This document shows positions 25,390 through 33,977 of a DNA stretch of 36,555 bases, piece after piece. The stretch is from Streptococcaceae bacterium AF54-32pH5A. Lineage in GTDB: Bacteria; Bacillota; Bacilli; Lactobacillales; Streptococcaceae. Location: contig JAQDAD010000007.1 in NCBI GenBank assembly GCA_027682205.1, positions 12,266-48,820 on the forward strand. The letters are read 5' to 3'. The stretch's first letter is position 1, and each line of letters begins with the position of its first letter. Below the pieces are notes generated by a model. The model ran no database searches, was not told the DNA's origin, and worked only from the letters and a program-made list of their open reading frames with translations. The position numbers and the translations under genes were made by a program.

Positions 25390-25884
25390 TTATTTCTTAT
25401 TTTCCCAAACCATATCGTACCAGGTCTCACCTGCATAGGTAGATTGGGATAGTCCTTCATTGACAAAACCATGTTTCTCATAATATGAGATAAGATAATC
25501 ATGACAAGTCAGGTTAATGCCTTCTCGTTCATGTTCTAAAGCAACTTCTTTTAGGGCAGTCAGCAATCTCTTACCCACACCCAAAGCTTGCGCTTCCTTG
25601 GCAATAGATAGACAGGTAACGGAGATATAACCGCCAGACCGATGACTATGGTCTTCTACTTCTTCAGTAAAGGACTGATCTTGTAGATGGCGGTGTGGTA
25701 CGACTGGACCTTCAATGTAGCCAAGGATACGTCCCTCTTTTTCAGCTACGAGAAAGCTGGTTTGAATTTCACGTAAGTGCGCCTCAAAGACCGAACGAGG
25801 AATGGCTTCCTCAAGAGAAAAATTTTCTATCTCTATCTCTAAGATTCGATCTAAATCCGAAACTCTTGCTTGTCTGATTTTCAT
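25390..25884 (-). CDS. GNAT family N-acetyltransferase, first of two paralogues
   Basis: This 164-residue acetyltransferase has the opening KIRQARVSDLDRILEIEIENF and the acetyl-CoA motif AQALGVGKRLLTAL. Its closest visible relative is the neighbouring gene (25881-26360): both share RQA, SDL, ILEIE, NFS, EEA and a C-terminal YFEMNGF/YYEKHGF. ATG 25884 overlaps that gene by 4 bp (ATGA) and is preceded by AGGAGG. The substrate is unknown; an AANAT-like amine acetyltransferase is possible. Confidence 0.87.
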   Translation of the reverse strand: MKIRQARVSDLDRILEIEIENFSLEEAIPRSVFEAHLREIQTSFLVAEKEGRILGYIEGPVVPHRHLQDQSFTEEVEDHSHRSGGYISVTCLSIAKEAQALGVGKRLLTALKEVALEHEREGINLTCHDYLISYYEKHGFVNEGLSQSTYAGETWYDMVWENKK

Positions 25885-26360
25885 ATTTCCTCCTGATAAA
25901 AAGGATTAGCCCAAATCAGCTGCCAACCAGAACCACTACCATAATGATTTTCTGGCACTTCTTCCTCAACAAAGCCATTCATCTCAAAGTAAGAGAGGAG
26001 GTCGTCAGGGCAAGTCAGGCGAAGGCACCTGACTCCTCCTTCTACAGCCACTTGTTTCAAGCTGGCCAGAAGAAGAATTCCCAAACCTTGTCCACGATGG
26101 TCAGGATGAATGGCTACACGCTTGATTTCAAGGTTTAGGCTTGTTTGAGTGTAAGAACCTGACACTAAAGTTCCAAGAATATAGCCCACGATCTGATTCT
26201 CATCCCTAGCTACAAGAAAGGTACCCGCAGACTTGCGGATACACTCTTCTAAGGATTGTCGACTCACTGCCTCTTCTGATGAAAAATTTGTTTCTTCAAT
26301 CTCCAAAATTTCTTTTAAATCTGATAAGGTGGCTTGCCTTATAGTGATTGGAATTTTCAT
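25881..26360 (-). CDS. GNAT family N-acetyltransferase, second paralogue
   Basis: This 159-residue acetyltransferase has the acetyl-CoA pyrophosphate-binding motif HPDHRGQGLGILLLASL and the opening TIRQATLSDLKEILEIEETNF. It follows murC by 10 bp and overlaps the next GNAT gene, so murC and the two acetyltransferases form one transcription unit. RimI-like protein acetylation is possible but unproven. ATG 26360 follows AAGGAAAA. Confidence 0.88.
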   Translation of the reverse strand: MKIPITIRQATLSDLKEILEIEETNFSSEEAVSRQSLEECIRKSAGTFLVARDENQIVGYILGTLVSGSYTQTSLNLEIKRVAIHPDHRGQGLGILLLASLKQVAVEGGVRCLRLTCPDDLLSYFEMNGFVEEEVPENHYGSGSGWQLIWANPFYQEEI

Positions 26361-26370
26361 CTAGTTTTCC

Positions 26371-27705
26371 TTATTGGACGTTGCTTGTCAGGTTTGACAA
26401 GAGACGTTCAAATGAGTACTCATAGATTTGGATGTCTCCCGCTCCCATAAAGACGTAAACAGCATTGTCATGGTCAAGGAGTGGCGATACATTCTCAACT
26501 GTGATAACCTGGTGTTTCTTGTTGATTTTATTGGCTAGGTCTTCCACTTTAACATCGCCATGGTCCACTTCACGAGCTGATCCATAGATTTGCGCTAGGT
26601 AGACAGCATCTGCTTGGTTCAAGGCCTGGGCAAATTCGTCCAACAAGGCAATGGTTCTAGTAAAAGTATGCGGTTGGAAGATTGCTACAATTTCCTTGCT
26701 TGGGTATTTCTGACGAGCTGCATCCAAGGTCGCGATAATTTCTGTTGGATGGTGGGCAAAGTCATCGATGATTACCGTATCATTAACGATTTTCTCAGTG
26801 AAACGACGCTTAACACCAGCAAAAGTTTTCAGGTGTTCACGAACCAAGTCCAAATCAAATCCTGCTGTGTAAAGCAAACCAATAACAGCTGTCGCATTCA
26901 TAATATTGTGACGACCAAAGGTTGGAATGTGGAATTGACCCAATTCTTGTCCACGAAAATGAACTGTGAAGGTCGAACCAGTCGTAGAACGTAAGAGATC
27001 GCTAGCCACAAAGTCATTTTCCTCAGCTTCAAAACCATAGTAATAGATTGGAGCATTGGCTGTGATCTTACGCAACTCAGCATCCTCACCATATACAAAC
27101 AAACCTTTAGTGATTTGTTTGGCATAGTCATTAAAGGCATTGAAAACATCCTCTAGACTAGTAAAGTAGTCTGGATGGTCAAAGTCAATATTGGTGATAA
27201 TAGAGTATTCTGGGTGGTAAGGCATGAAATGACGCTCATATTCGTCAGATTCAAAAACAAAATACTTAGCATTTTCAGAACCTCGACCCGTTCCATCCCC
27301 AATCAAGAAGCTAGTGTCTGTGATGTGAGACAAAACATGAGACAGCATCCCAGTCGTTGATGTCTTACCATGCGCTCCTGCAACCCCCATGCTGACAAAG
27401 TCACGCATAAAGCTGCCTAGGAATTCATGGTAACGTTTGTAGCTGATACCATTTTTGTCGGCATAGGCGATTTCAACGTTATTATCTGGACGAAAGGCAT
27501 TTCCAGCAATAATTTCAAGATCCCCTTGCAGGTTCTTTTCATCAAAAGGAAGAATCGTAATCCCTGCCTGCTCTAGTCCACGTTGAGTAAAGTAGTATTT
27601 TTCAACGTCTGAACCTTGAACCTTGTGTCCCATTTGATGCAACATCAAGGCCAAGGCACTCATCCCTGATCCTTTAATTCCAATAAAATGATATGTCTTT
27701 GACAT
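26371..27705 (-). CDS. murC: UDP-N-acetylmuramate-L-alanine ligase
   Basis: MurC adds L-alanine to UDP-MurNAc, the first amino acid of the peptidoglycan stem. The 444-residue protein has the N-terminal Rossmann motif [11 protein letters not shown] (10-19), the ATP-binding [10 protein letters not shown] (110-119) and the conserved DFAHHPTEI of the C-terminal domain. It lies 11 bp after a hypothetical gene and before two GNAT genes. Confidence 0.97.
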   Translation of the reverse strand: MSKTYHFIGIKGSGMSALALMLHQMGHKVQGSDVEKYYFTQRGLEQAGITILPFDEKNLQGDLEIIAGNAFRPDNNVEIAYADKNGISYKRYHEFLGSFMRDFVSMGVAGAHGKTSTTGMLSHVLSHITDTSFLIGDGTGRGSENAKYFVFESDEYERHFMPYHPEYSIITNIDFDHPDYFTSLEDVFNAFNDYAKQITKGLFVYGEDAELRKITANAPIYYYGFEAEENDFVASDLLRSTTGSTFTVHFRGQELGQFHIPTFGRHNIMNATAVIGLLYTAGFDLDLVREHLKTFAGVKRRFTEKIVNDTVIIDDFAHHPTEIIATLDAARQKYPSKEIVAIFQPHTFTRTIALLDEFAQALNQADAVYLAQIYGSAREVDHGDVKVEDLANKINKKHQVITVENVSPLLDHDNAVYVFMGAGDIQIYEYSFERLLSNLTSNVQ

Positions 27706-27716
27706 GCTTTTCTCCC

Positions 27717-28328
27717 TTATTCAGTGATTCTTGTCAGATTCAACTCTTGGGCAACCTGACGTTCCTGATTCGTTTGCTTATTCTTTTTATTATAGATTTG
27801 ACTCTTCTTTAGAAAATCATAGTTGTTCTTTTTAGCTTTTCCCGTTTGGGTTTTTGGAGTTGGATTCGCTACTTGGCCAACTTCTTCAGCTAAAATATAG
27901 TGAGACTGGCTCAAGTTTTTGCTAAATTTGGCAAACTCACCTGGATTTTCCTTTTGAAATGGTGCTGTTGGTTGATTTCCCTGACGAACAAGGGTTGAAC
28001 CATTGTGTCGTCTAGTATGACTAACATCCTGAGTCAAATACTTGGCTGAACGTTTCTTTTTTAGATCCGCACGCGCCTCTTCTCGAGCCAACTCAGCATA
28101 CGTTTTTTCAACTTTTTTAGGTTTTGGGCTTGGCTTTGACTCTGTGCTAATCACTGGAGAAACTACGGTTTCTTCCTCATTGATAGGAGACCATTCCAAA
28201 TAGTTCTTATCGCGGTAGTCGCCCTTGATATTGCTAATAAAGTCTGACTCATCGTACAAGTCCATGACTGGCATTTCGGTCAGCATGATCTCATCATCTG
28301 ACACCAATGGAAATCGATCTTGTTTCAT
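27717..28328 (-). CDS. Conserved hypothetical cytosolic protein upstream of murC
   Basis: The 203-residue protein has no recognised domain. Its N-terminal 60 residues are acidic ([20 protein letters not shown]); the C-terminal two-thirds is strongly basic, with many K, R, Q and N and no membrane span, suggesting a largely disordered protein. From memory, relatives occur between snf2 and murC in other mitis-group streptococci. ATG 28328 follows AAAGGAAA. It has its own promoter in the 3' end of snf2. Confidence 0.75.
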   Translation of the reverse strand: MKQDRFPLVSDDEIMLTEMPVMDLYDESDFISNIKGDYRDKNYLEWSPINEEETVVSPVISTESKPSPKPKKVEKTYAELAREEARADLKKKRSAKYLTQDVSHTRRHNGSTLVRQGNQPTAPFQKENPGEFAKFSKNLSQSHYILAEEVGQVANPTPKTQTGKAKKNNYDFLKKSQIYNKKNKQTNQERQVAQELNLTRITE

Positions 28329-28351
28329 TTTGTATTTCCTTTCAACACTTC

Positions 28352-28379
28352 ATTATAGCGTATTGTCTTGATTTTTCAA
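28352..28379 (-). promoter_or_regulatory. Promoter of the hypothetical-murC-GNAT operon
   Basis: TTGAAA (28379-28374), 16 bp, TATAAT (28357-28352) on the minus strand. The -35 overlaps the snf2 stop codon. Confidence 0.6.
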
Positions 28380-31300
28380 GTGCTGGCTTCAGAAATTCCC
28401 AAAATTTCACGAATTTCTGCCAGACTGAGGCTCGCACGCGACTCCGTACCATCTAAAACTTGGGAAACCAAATGTTTTTTCTGTTCTTGAAGTTCTTGAA
28501 TTTTTTCTTCAATGGTTCCTCTAGTAATCAAGCGATAGACCTCGACCTTCTGCTCCTGCCCCATACGATGGGCACGTCCGATAGCCTGAGCTTCAACCGC
28601 AGGATTCCACCAGAGATCCACTAGGATGACGGTATCAGCCCCCGTTAGATTAAGACCGACGCCACCTGCCTTCAGAGAGATGAGAAAGGCATCTCTTTCT
28701 CCTTGATTAAAGGTCTTAGTCATCTCTTGTCTGGCTTGAGCAGGAGTTGAGCCTGTGATTTTAAAGGAGGTCAAGCCTAAATCTGGGAGTTCTTGCTCGA
28801 TTTTTTCCAACATTCCTTTGAACTGGGAAAAAATCAAGACACGATGCCCACCATCAGCCACTTGTAGCAATAAATCTCGGAGACTATCGAGTTTACCGCT
28901 GGCACCCTGATAATCGTCCATAAAGAGAGCTGGTGTATCGCAGATTTGACGTAAACGCATGAGACCAGATAAGATTTCTACGCGACTTCTCTGGAATTCT
29001 TGATCTGTGACTTGCGCTAGATGCTCTCGCATCTGTTGCAACTGGGCCAGATAAATGGCCTTCTGCTGGTCTTCTAATTCGTTTTTATAAACGACTTCGA
29101 TCAGATCAGGTAGTTCTGTTAGAACTTCTTCTTTCTTGCGTCTCATGACAAAGGGTTTGATAAACTGTGCCACCCGCTCAGCTGGTAATTTCATAAACTC
29201 TTTCTTGTTCGGCAAGAGCCCTGGGAGTACGATTTGAAAGATAGACCACAACTCTCCTAGATGGTTTTCTATGGGCGTACCTGACAATGCAAAAACTGCT
29301 GGCACCACAAACTGGCGCAAACTCTGGGCAATCTTGGTTTGAGCATTTTTCATGACCTGGGCCTCATCTAAAAAGAGAAAATCAAAGGACATCTCTTGAT
29401 AGAACTCGCTATCTTGACGAAAGCTAGCATAGCTAGTCACATAGACTTGATGATTTTCGGAAAGAATCACTTCTCGATTTGCTTTCAAACCATGAACAAC
29501 AGCTAAATCCAATTGTGGTGCGAATTTCCTGAATTCATCTGCCCAGTTGTAGATCAAACCTGACGGCGCCAAAATCAAGACACGACTATCCTCTGTCACC
29601 TGACTTGTCAAAAAAGCAATGGTTTGCAGCGTTTTTCCCAACCCCATATCGTCTGCCAAGATGCCTCCAAAGCCATAGCGATGAAGCATCTGGAGCCAAC
29701 GTACTCCCTTTTCTTGATAGTCTCTCAAACTCGCTTGAACCTGTATGTCTCCTAAAGGAAAATCCTCAGGATGGGTCAAATCATGAGCTAAATGCTGAAA
29801 TTCCTCAGAAAATGCTATCCGATTGCGACCTTCAAAAAGCTGAGAAAGACTATAAGCTAGGGATTTCCGAGCTTGGAAAGAACCATCTTTTAGCTCAACA
29901 CCCAGTTCCTGCAAATTTTGACGAATCTGCTTGGTTTCCTCGTCAAAAAAGTAAACTTGATCAGAAGAACTGATATAGAAATCTTGATTGCTGGTCAGAG
30001 CTTTGAGAGCTTGATCAATCTCTTCTTGGGCAATCCCTTGGAAGTCAAACTGGATTTCCAACAGTCCTCCCTTGGACTCAATCTGAACCTGAGGAGCTTG
30101 GACGCTATATAGCTGATTCATCTCATCAGACAAGAAAACCCGTCCCAACTTCTCAAAAGCTGGAATCGTGTGGTGAAAGAAAGAATAAACCGTTTCCGGC
30201 TTCAAAGCCTGTCTCCAAGACTGAAAATCAGCCTCAAAACCAGCCCCTAGACAGACTTGAAATATCTGGCTTTCTACGGTAGCATCGCTAGCGAAAGATA
30301 ATTCTTCCAGCTGTTGACGACTAGTCACCTTACTATCTCCATAATCAAACTCGATATCCAAGCGGATACGACCATCCTTCTCCTTGTCAAAGTAAAAAAT
30401 CGGTGAAAAGGATCGTATTTGTAAACGTTCTGGAGCAGAAATCTTACCCAGCTGCCCAAACAAAGGAAGACAGGAAGCCAATCGATCCCGATCTCCAGTA
30501 TCAAACTGGAGGCATTTTCTCCCTTTTTCTTCCTGAGGAAGTTCATTGATTTCCTTCAACAGACTGATTTGTTTCGGATTTAAGAGATAAACATTCCCCT
30601 TACGAAAGAGAACTGCTCCTCCATAGAATACATTGACCCGCTCAGTCTCAGAGATCTCCATCTCAAAATAATCTGGGTACTCCTGCACGGAAAAAGAGAA
30701 AAGGTTCACTTCCGGATCTAAATCGTGAAAGAGGAGATTCTCATAACTATCAAGCTGGTGGTCAAAATGAAAATCTTCCAAGTTCATCAATAATCCCACC
30801 CCCTGCTCAAAAAAGGTCAGAGGAAAAAAGAGGTGACGACCTTGATTTGGGAAAAAGAGTTCCTGACTGAGCCCCTCCTCAATCAAGCCCCGTAAAAAAG
30901 TAAGAACTTCTTGACTCGATTCGTCAAAAACCTCCCAAGACAAGTTATTCTCATAGTGTTTCCCGATCATGTAAGATTTGCGTTGAGCCAAGACCTTCAA
31001 AAAGAGTGGAATATCACGGATGACATAATATTTATGGCTCTCAAGCAAACCGATTCGAAGTGTCCAAAGGAGACGATTGGTTCCAGCTTCCACCTGGCCT
31101 AGAGCCGACAAAGTGTAAGCCTTTTCTCGTTTTTGAGGTTGAAGGCGATCCAAAAAACTTCCACCAAAACTAACCTTGGTTTCAACCTCTTCTTGCTCTT
31201 CATGTCCTTTTTCTAAGGTTTGTAAAATCACCTGACCTTCTTCGTCATTCTTCAGATAATGCTCGAGCGCTGCTAGGTGCACACAGTAACCTCTTTTTTG

Positions 31301-31471
31301 GAAAAAATCGCAAGCGCAAAAAACCAGATCATCCTCTAAACTGTAGCGCAATTCTTCTCCTGCCACACGTGTATAGAGACGGCCCCCTTTTTCCTTGATG
31401 ATCTCAATCTTGCCTGTTTCATAGAGCGTAACTCCCTCCATGCGCAACTTTCCCGGAATCAATTTAGCCAT
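28376..31471 (-). CDS. SNF2-family DEAD/DEAH helicase with SWIM zinc finger
   Basis: The 1031-residue protein carries an N-terminal SWIM zinc finger (C52, C54, C63, H65), a long bacterial SNF2-associated middle region and a C-terminal SNF2 ATPase. Motifs are complete: ADDMGLGKTLQT (Walker A), FLFLDEAQVMKN (motif II), LSGTPIEN (motif III), SLKAGGVGLNLTGAD (motif V) and QAIGRAHRMGQ (motif VI). It is presumably a DNA-translocating ATPase acting on protein-DNA complexes; its role in streptococci is not established. ATG 31471 follows AAAGGGG. Confidence 0.93.
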   Translation of the reverse strand: MAKLIPGKLRMEGVTLYETGKIEIIKEKGGRLYTRVAGEELRYSLEDDLVFCACDFFQKRGYCVHLAALEHYLKNDEEGQVILQTLEKGHEEQEEVETKVSFGGSFLDRLQPQKREKAYTLSALGQVEAGTNRLLWTLRIGLLESHKYYVIRDIPLFLKVLAQRKSYMIGKHYENNLSWEVFDESSQEVLTFLRGLIEEGLSQELFFPNQGRHLFFPLTFFEQGVGLLMNLEDFHFDHQLDSYENLLFHDLDPEVNLFSFSVQEYPDYFEMEISETERVNVFYGGAVLFRKGNVYLLNPKQISLLKEINELPQEEKGRKCLQFDTGDRDRLASCLPLFGQLGKISAPERLQIRSFSPIFYFDKEKDGRIRLDIEFDYGDSKVTSRQQLEELSFASDATVESQIFQVCLGAGFEADFQSWRQALKPETVYSFFHHTIPAFEKLGRVFLSDEMNQLYSVQAPQVQIESKGGLLEIQFDFQGIAQEEIDQALKALTSNQDFYISSSDQVYFFDEETKQIRQNLQELGVELKDGSFQARKSLAYSLSQLFEGRNRIAFSEEFQHLAHDLTHPEDFPLGDIQVQASLRDYQEKGVRWLQMLHRYGFGGILADDMGLGKTLQTIAFLTSQVTEDSRVLILAPSGLIYNWADEFRKFAPQLDLAVVHGLKANREVILSENHQVYVTSYASFRQDSEFYQEMSFDFLFLDEAQVMKNAQTKIAQSLRQFVVPAVFALSGTPIENHLGELWSIFQIVLPGLLPNKKEFMKLPAERVAQFIKPFVMRRKKEEVLTELPDLIEVVYKNELEDQQKAIYLAQLQQMREHLAQVTDQEFQRSRVEILSGLMRLRQICDTPALFMDDYQGASGKLDSLRDLLLQVADGGHRVLIFSQFKGMLEKIEQELPDLGLTSFKITGSTPAQARQEMTKTFNQGERDAFLISLKAGGVGLNLTGADTVILVDLWWNPAVEAQAIGRAHRMGQEQKVEVYRLITRGTIEEKIQELQEQKKHLVSQVLDGTESRASLSLAEIREILGISEAST

Positions 31472-31496
31472 AGTTACCCCTTTATCTTATCTTTTC

Positions 31497-31502
31497 ATTA
31501 TA
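31497..31502 (-). promoter_or_regulatory. -10 element of snf2
   Basis: TATAAT on the minus strand, preceded by TGG (extended -10), lies 25 bp before the start. It follows the patB terminator. Confidence 0.55.
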
Positions 31503-31524
31503 CCACATTTTCCCCTATGAAAAT

Positions 31525-31556
31525 AGCCTTCTAGGAATACTTTTCTCCTAGAAGGC
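31525..31556 (-). terminator. Terminator of the metB-patB operon
   Basis: AGCCTTCTAGGA and its exact inverse form a 12-bp stem with an 8-nt loop, followed by ATTTTC on the minus strand. It lies just beyond the aminotransferase stop. Confidence 0.8.
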
Positions 31557-31563
31557 TCGATTT

Positions 31564-32730
31564 TTAAAGTGTAGCAAAAGTGGTCACGATGCGTTGGCAA
31601 ACCTCTTCCAGAAGTGTTTTAGGCATGGCTACATTGAGGCGGGCATGAAGGGTTCCCTCCTCCCCAAAGTCCAAACCTCGGTTCAAGATGACCTTGGCTT
31701 CATTCTTCAAAAGCTCTTGCAAACGCTCATCCGTTAGGTCATAGGCTGAAAAATCCAGCCAGATTAGGTAGGTCCCTTGGGGTTTCATGACCTTAATCTT
31801 GGTTTCTTTACCCAAGACCTCCACTACATAGTTAATGTGGTTCTCGATGACTTCTTTTAGCTCTCCTAACCAGTCCTTACCATAACGGTAGGCAGCTTCT
31901 GTCGCCAAATAACCCAAACCTGAAATTTCATGTTGGTTATTGGCCAACTGGCATTTCTGAAAGGCAACTCGAAGTTTTGGATTTTCAATGACAGCATAGG
32001 AATTTTTCGTTCCAGCAATATTAAATGTCTTAGTGGCGCTGCTCAAGATAAGGGCAAAGTCTTTAAAATCAGGATCAATGGTATTGAAAGACTGGTGTTT
32101 GTGACCAAAGAGAGCCAAATCTTGGTGAATCTCATCCGAAACCAACAATACATCATGTTTTTGGCAGAGATGGCCTATCTTTTCTAACACCTCCTTTTCC
32201 CAAACACGGCCACCAGGATTATGAGGATTGCAGAGGATATAGAGTTTCACGTTCTCTTCTACCAATTGCTTCTCCAGCTGGTCAAAGTCAATCTCAAACA
32301 GACCATCCTTTTCCACCAAAGAGTTGGTAATCAATCGGCGATTGTTGAGTTTGACACTGCGAGCAAAAGGTGGGTAAACCGGTGTATTAATTAGAACAGC
32401 CTCTCCTTCTTTTGTAAAGGCTTGAATGGCAGTTGAAATAGCTGGTACCACTCCCTCGATAAAGACAAGAGCATCCTTGTCAAAGTGATACCCGTGCTGA
32501 CTGGCTTCCCAATCCTGAACCGACTGAATCAAAGCATCGCTAGCATAGGTATAGCCATAGACCAACTGATCCGCGTAGGCTTGTACAGCTTGCCGAATCT
32601 CAGGCAAGACTACAAAGTCCATATCCGCTATCCAGGCTGGTAGAACTTCTCGATTAGCTTCTGCCTCTTTCCATTTATAGGTATTATGCCCAAAACGATT
32701 GGGCAGGCTTGTAAAATCATATTTTCCCAT
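31564..32730 (-). CDS. patB: MalY/PatB-family aminotransferase, cystathionine beta-lyase
   Basis: This 388-residue fold-type I PLP enzyme probably cleaves cystathionine to homocysteine, pyruvate and ammonia. Visible features are LPAWIADMDFVV near residue 30, CNPHNPGGRVW, the DEIHQDL segment and the PLP lysine in SSATKTFNIAG. ATG 32730 is chosen because AAGGATAAGG lies before it; the open frame continues 13 codons into metB. It is 7 bp after the metB stop, so the pair performs the transsulfuration route to methionine. The MalY/PatB group can also act on cysteine. Confidence 0.9.
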   Translation of the reverse strand: MGKYDFTSLPNRFGHNTYKWKEAEANREVLPAWIADMDFVVLPEIRQAVQAYADQLVYGYTYASDALIQSVQDWEASQHGYHFDKDALVFIEGVVPAISTAIQAFTKEGEAVLINTPVYPPFARSVKLNNRRLITNSLVEKDGLFEIDFDQLEKQLVEENVKLYILCNPHNPGGRVWEKEVLEKIGHLCQKHDVLLVSDEIHQDLALFGHKHQSFNTIDPDFKDFALILSSATKTFNIAGTKNSYAVIENPKLRVAFQKCQLANNQHEISGLGYLATEAAYRYGKDWLGELKEVIENHINYVVEVLGKETKIKVMKPQGTYLIWLDFSAYDLTDERLQELLKNEAKVILNRGLDFGEEGTLHARLNVAMPKTLLEEVCQRIVTTFATL

Positions 32731-32737
32731 ATCTGCC

Positions 32738-33832
32738 TTATCCTTCCAAGGCTTGACGCAAGTCCGCAATCAAATCTCTGACATCCTCAATCCCAATAGA
32801 CAAACGCAAGAGATCATCTGTCAATCCATAGGAATGGCGTACTTCTGCTGGAATATCCGCATGGGTTTGAGTTGTTGGATAGGTGATCAGGCTTTCCACG
32901 CCACCCAAACTCTCAGCAAAAGAGAAGACCTTCAAGCTATTTAAAATGTGAGGAATACGTTTTTCATCCACTACTTTAAAGGAAATCATTCCTCCACGAC
33001 CAGTATAGAGAACTTCCTTGACTGCAGGTGAACCTTCCAAATAGGCCACAATTTCTCGTGCATTAGCTGTCGAACGCTCCATGCGCAGTGACAAGGTCTT
33101 AAGACCACGGATCAACTGATAACTATCAAACGGTGACAAGACTGCACCTGTCGTATTCAAATTATAGAACAGTTGTTCATATAGTTCTAAACTATTAGTC
33201 ACAACTACCCCAGCCAAGACATCATTGTGCCCTGCTAGATACTTGGTAGCCGAATGAAGGACGATATCTGCTCCATCTTCAATCGGGCGTTGGTAGATAG
33301 GACTATAAAAGGTATTGTCCACCACTACCTTGGCACCCTTGGCATGTGCTAATTTTGCAAGTTTTGCAATATCAAATTCCAACATCAACGGATTGGTTGG
33401 CGTTTCGATATAGAGAACATCCACATCATTTTCCAGCTGAGCAATCAACTCTGCTTCTGTATTGGCATAGGTAAAATGAAAACGACCTTCCTGCTCCACT
33501 TGGTTGAACCAGCGGAAAGAACCACCATAAAGGTCACGCACTGCTAGGATCTTACTTCCTACTGGAAAGACACTAAAGGCCAGTACAATCGCAGCCATGC
33601 CTGAGCTCGTTGCTAGGGCATAGTCTGCCGATTCGATCGCAGCCAAGACTTCCTCCGCCTTACTACGAGTTGGGTTTTTAGTACGAGTATAGTCAAATCC
33701 CGTAGACTGCCCAAACTCTGGATGCTGATAAGTTGTTGAAAAATGAAGCGGCGTCACCAAGGCACCTGTCGCCTTATCTGACTTGATACCCGCCTGGGCC
33801 AAAATTGTGTTGATGTGTCGTTCTTTGCTCAT
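32738..33832 (-). CDS. metB: Cystathionine gamma-synthase/lyase family PLP enzyme
   Basis: The 364-residue Cys/Met-metabolism PLP enzyme has the internal aldimine lysine K197 in SATKYLAGHNDVL, TSSGMAAI near residue 86 and YIETPTNPLM. Its partner downstream is a beta-lyase, which favours cystathionine gamma-synthase (O-acyl-homoserine plus cysteine); gamma-lyase activity is possible since the families overlap. ATG 33832 follows TTTGGAGG. An MtaR-type MET-box lies about 75 bp upstream of the start. Confidence 0.9.
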   Translation of the reverse strand: MSKERHINTILAQAGIKSDKATGALVTPLHFSTTYQHPEFGQSTGFDYTRTKNPTRSKAEEVLAAIESADYALATSSGMAAIVLAFSVFPVGSKILAVRDLYGGSFRWFNQVEQEGRFHFTYANTEAELIAQLENDVDVLYIETPTNPLMLEFDIAKLAKLAHAKGAKVVVDNTFYSPIYQRPIEDGADIVLHSATKYLAGHNDVLAGVVVTNSLELYEQLFYNLNTTGAVLSPFDSYQLIRGLKTLSLRMERSTANAREIVAYLEGSPAVKEVLYTGRGGMISFKVVDEKRIPHILNSLKVFSFAESLGGVESLITYPTTQTHADIPAEVRHSYGLTDDLLRLSIGIEDVRDLIADLRQALEG

Positions 33833-33858
33833 ACAATACCTCCAAATCTATAGTAACT

Positions 33859-33867
33859 ATTGTACCA
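33859..33867 (-). promoter_or_regulatory. Extended -10 of metB
   Basis: TGGTACAAT on the minus strand. There is no good -35, as expected for an activator-dependent promoter. Confidence 0.55.
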
Positions 33868-33908
33868 CTTATTTTCACCAACTCATTTTCTTCTTTTCAA
33901 GAGCTAGT

Positions 33909-33925
33909 TATAGTTTCAAACTATA
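33909..33925. promoter_or_regulatory. MET-box (MtaR/MetR-type LysR regulator site)
   Basis: TATAGTTTCAAACTATA is a perfect 17-bp palindrome identical to the streptococcal MET-box consensus TATAGTTTNAAACTATA. Its centre is about 65 bp upstream of the predicted start of transcription, the usual position for a LysR-type activator. It predicts methionine/homocysteine-responsive control of metB-patB. Confidence 0.88.
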
Positions 33926-33926
33926 T

Positions 33927-33960
33927 AAAAACGATAGCCTCCTGAGAAACTATCGTTTTT
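33927..33960 (-). terminator. Terminator of the peptide-binding lipoprotein gene
   Basis: AAAAACGATAG and CTATCGTTTTT form an 11-bp stem around a 12-nt loop. It lies 17 bp after the stop and ends one base from the MET-box. Confidence 0.85.
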
Positions 33961-33977
33961 CCTGTTGAATAGACTGG

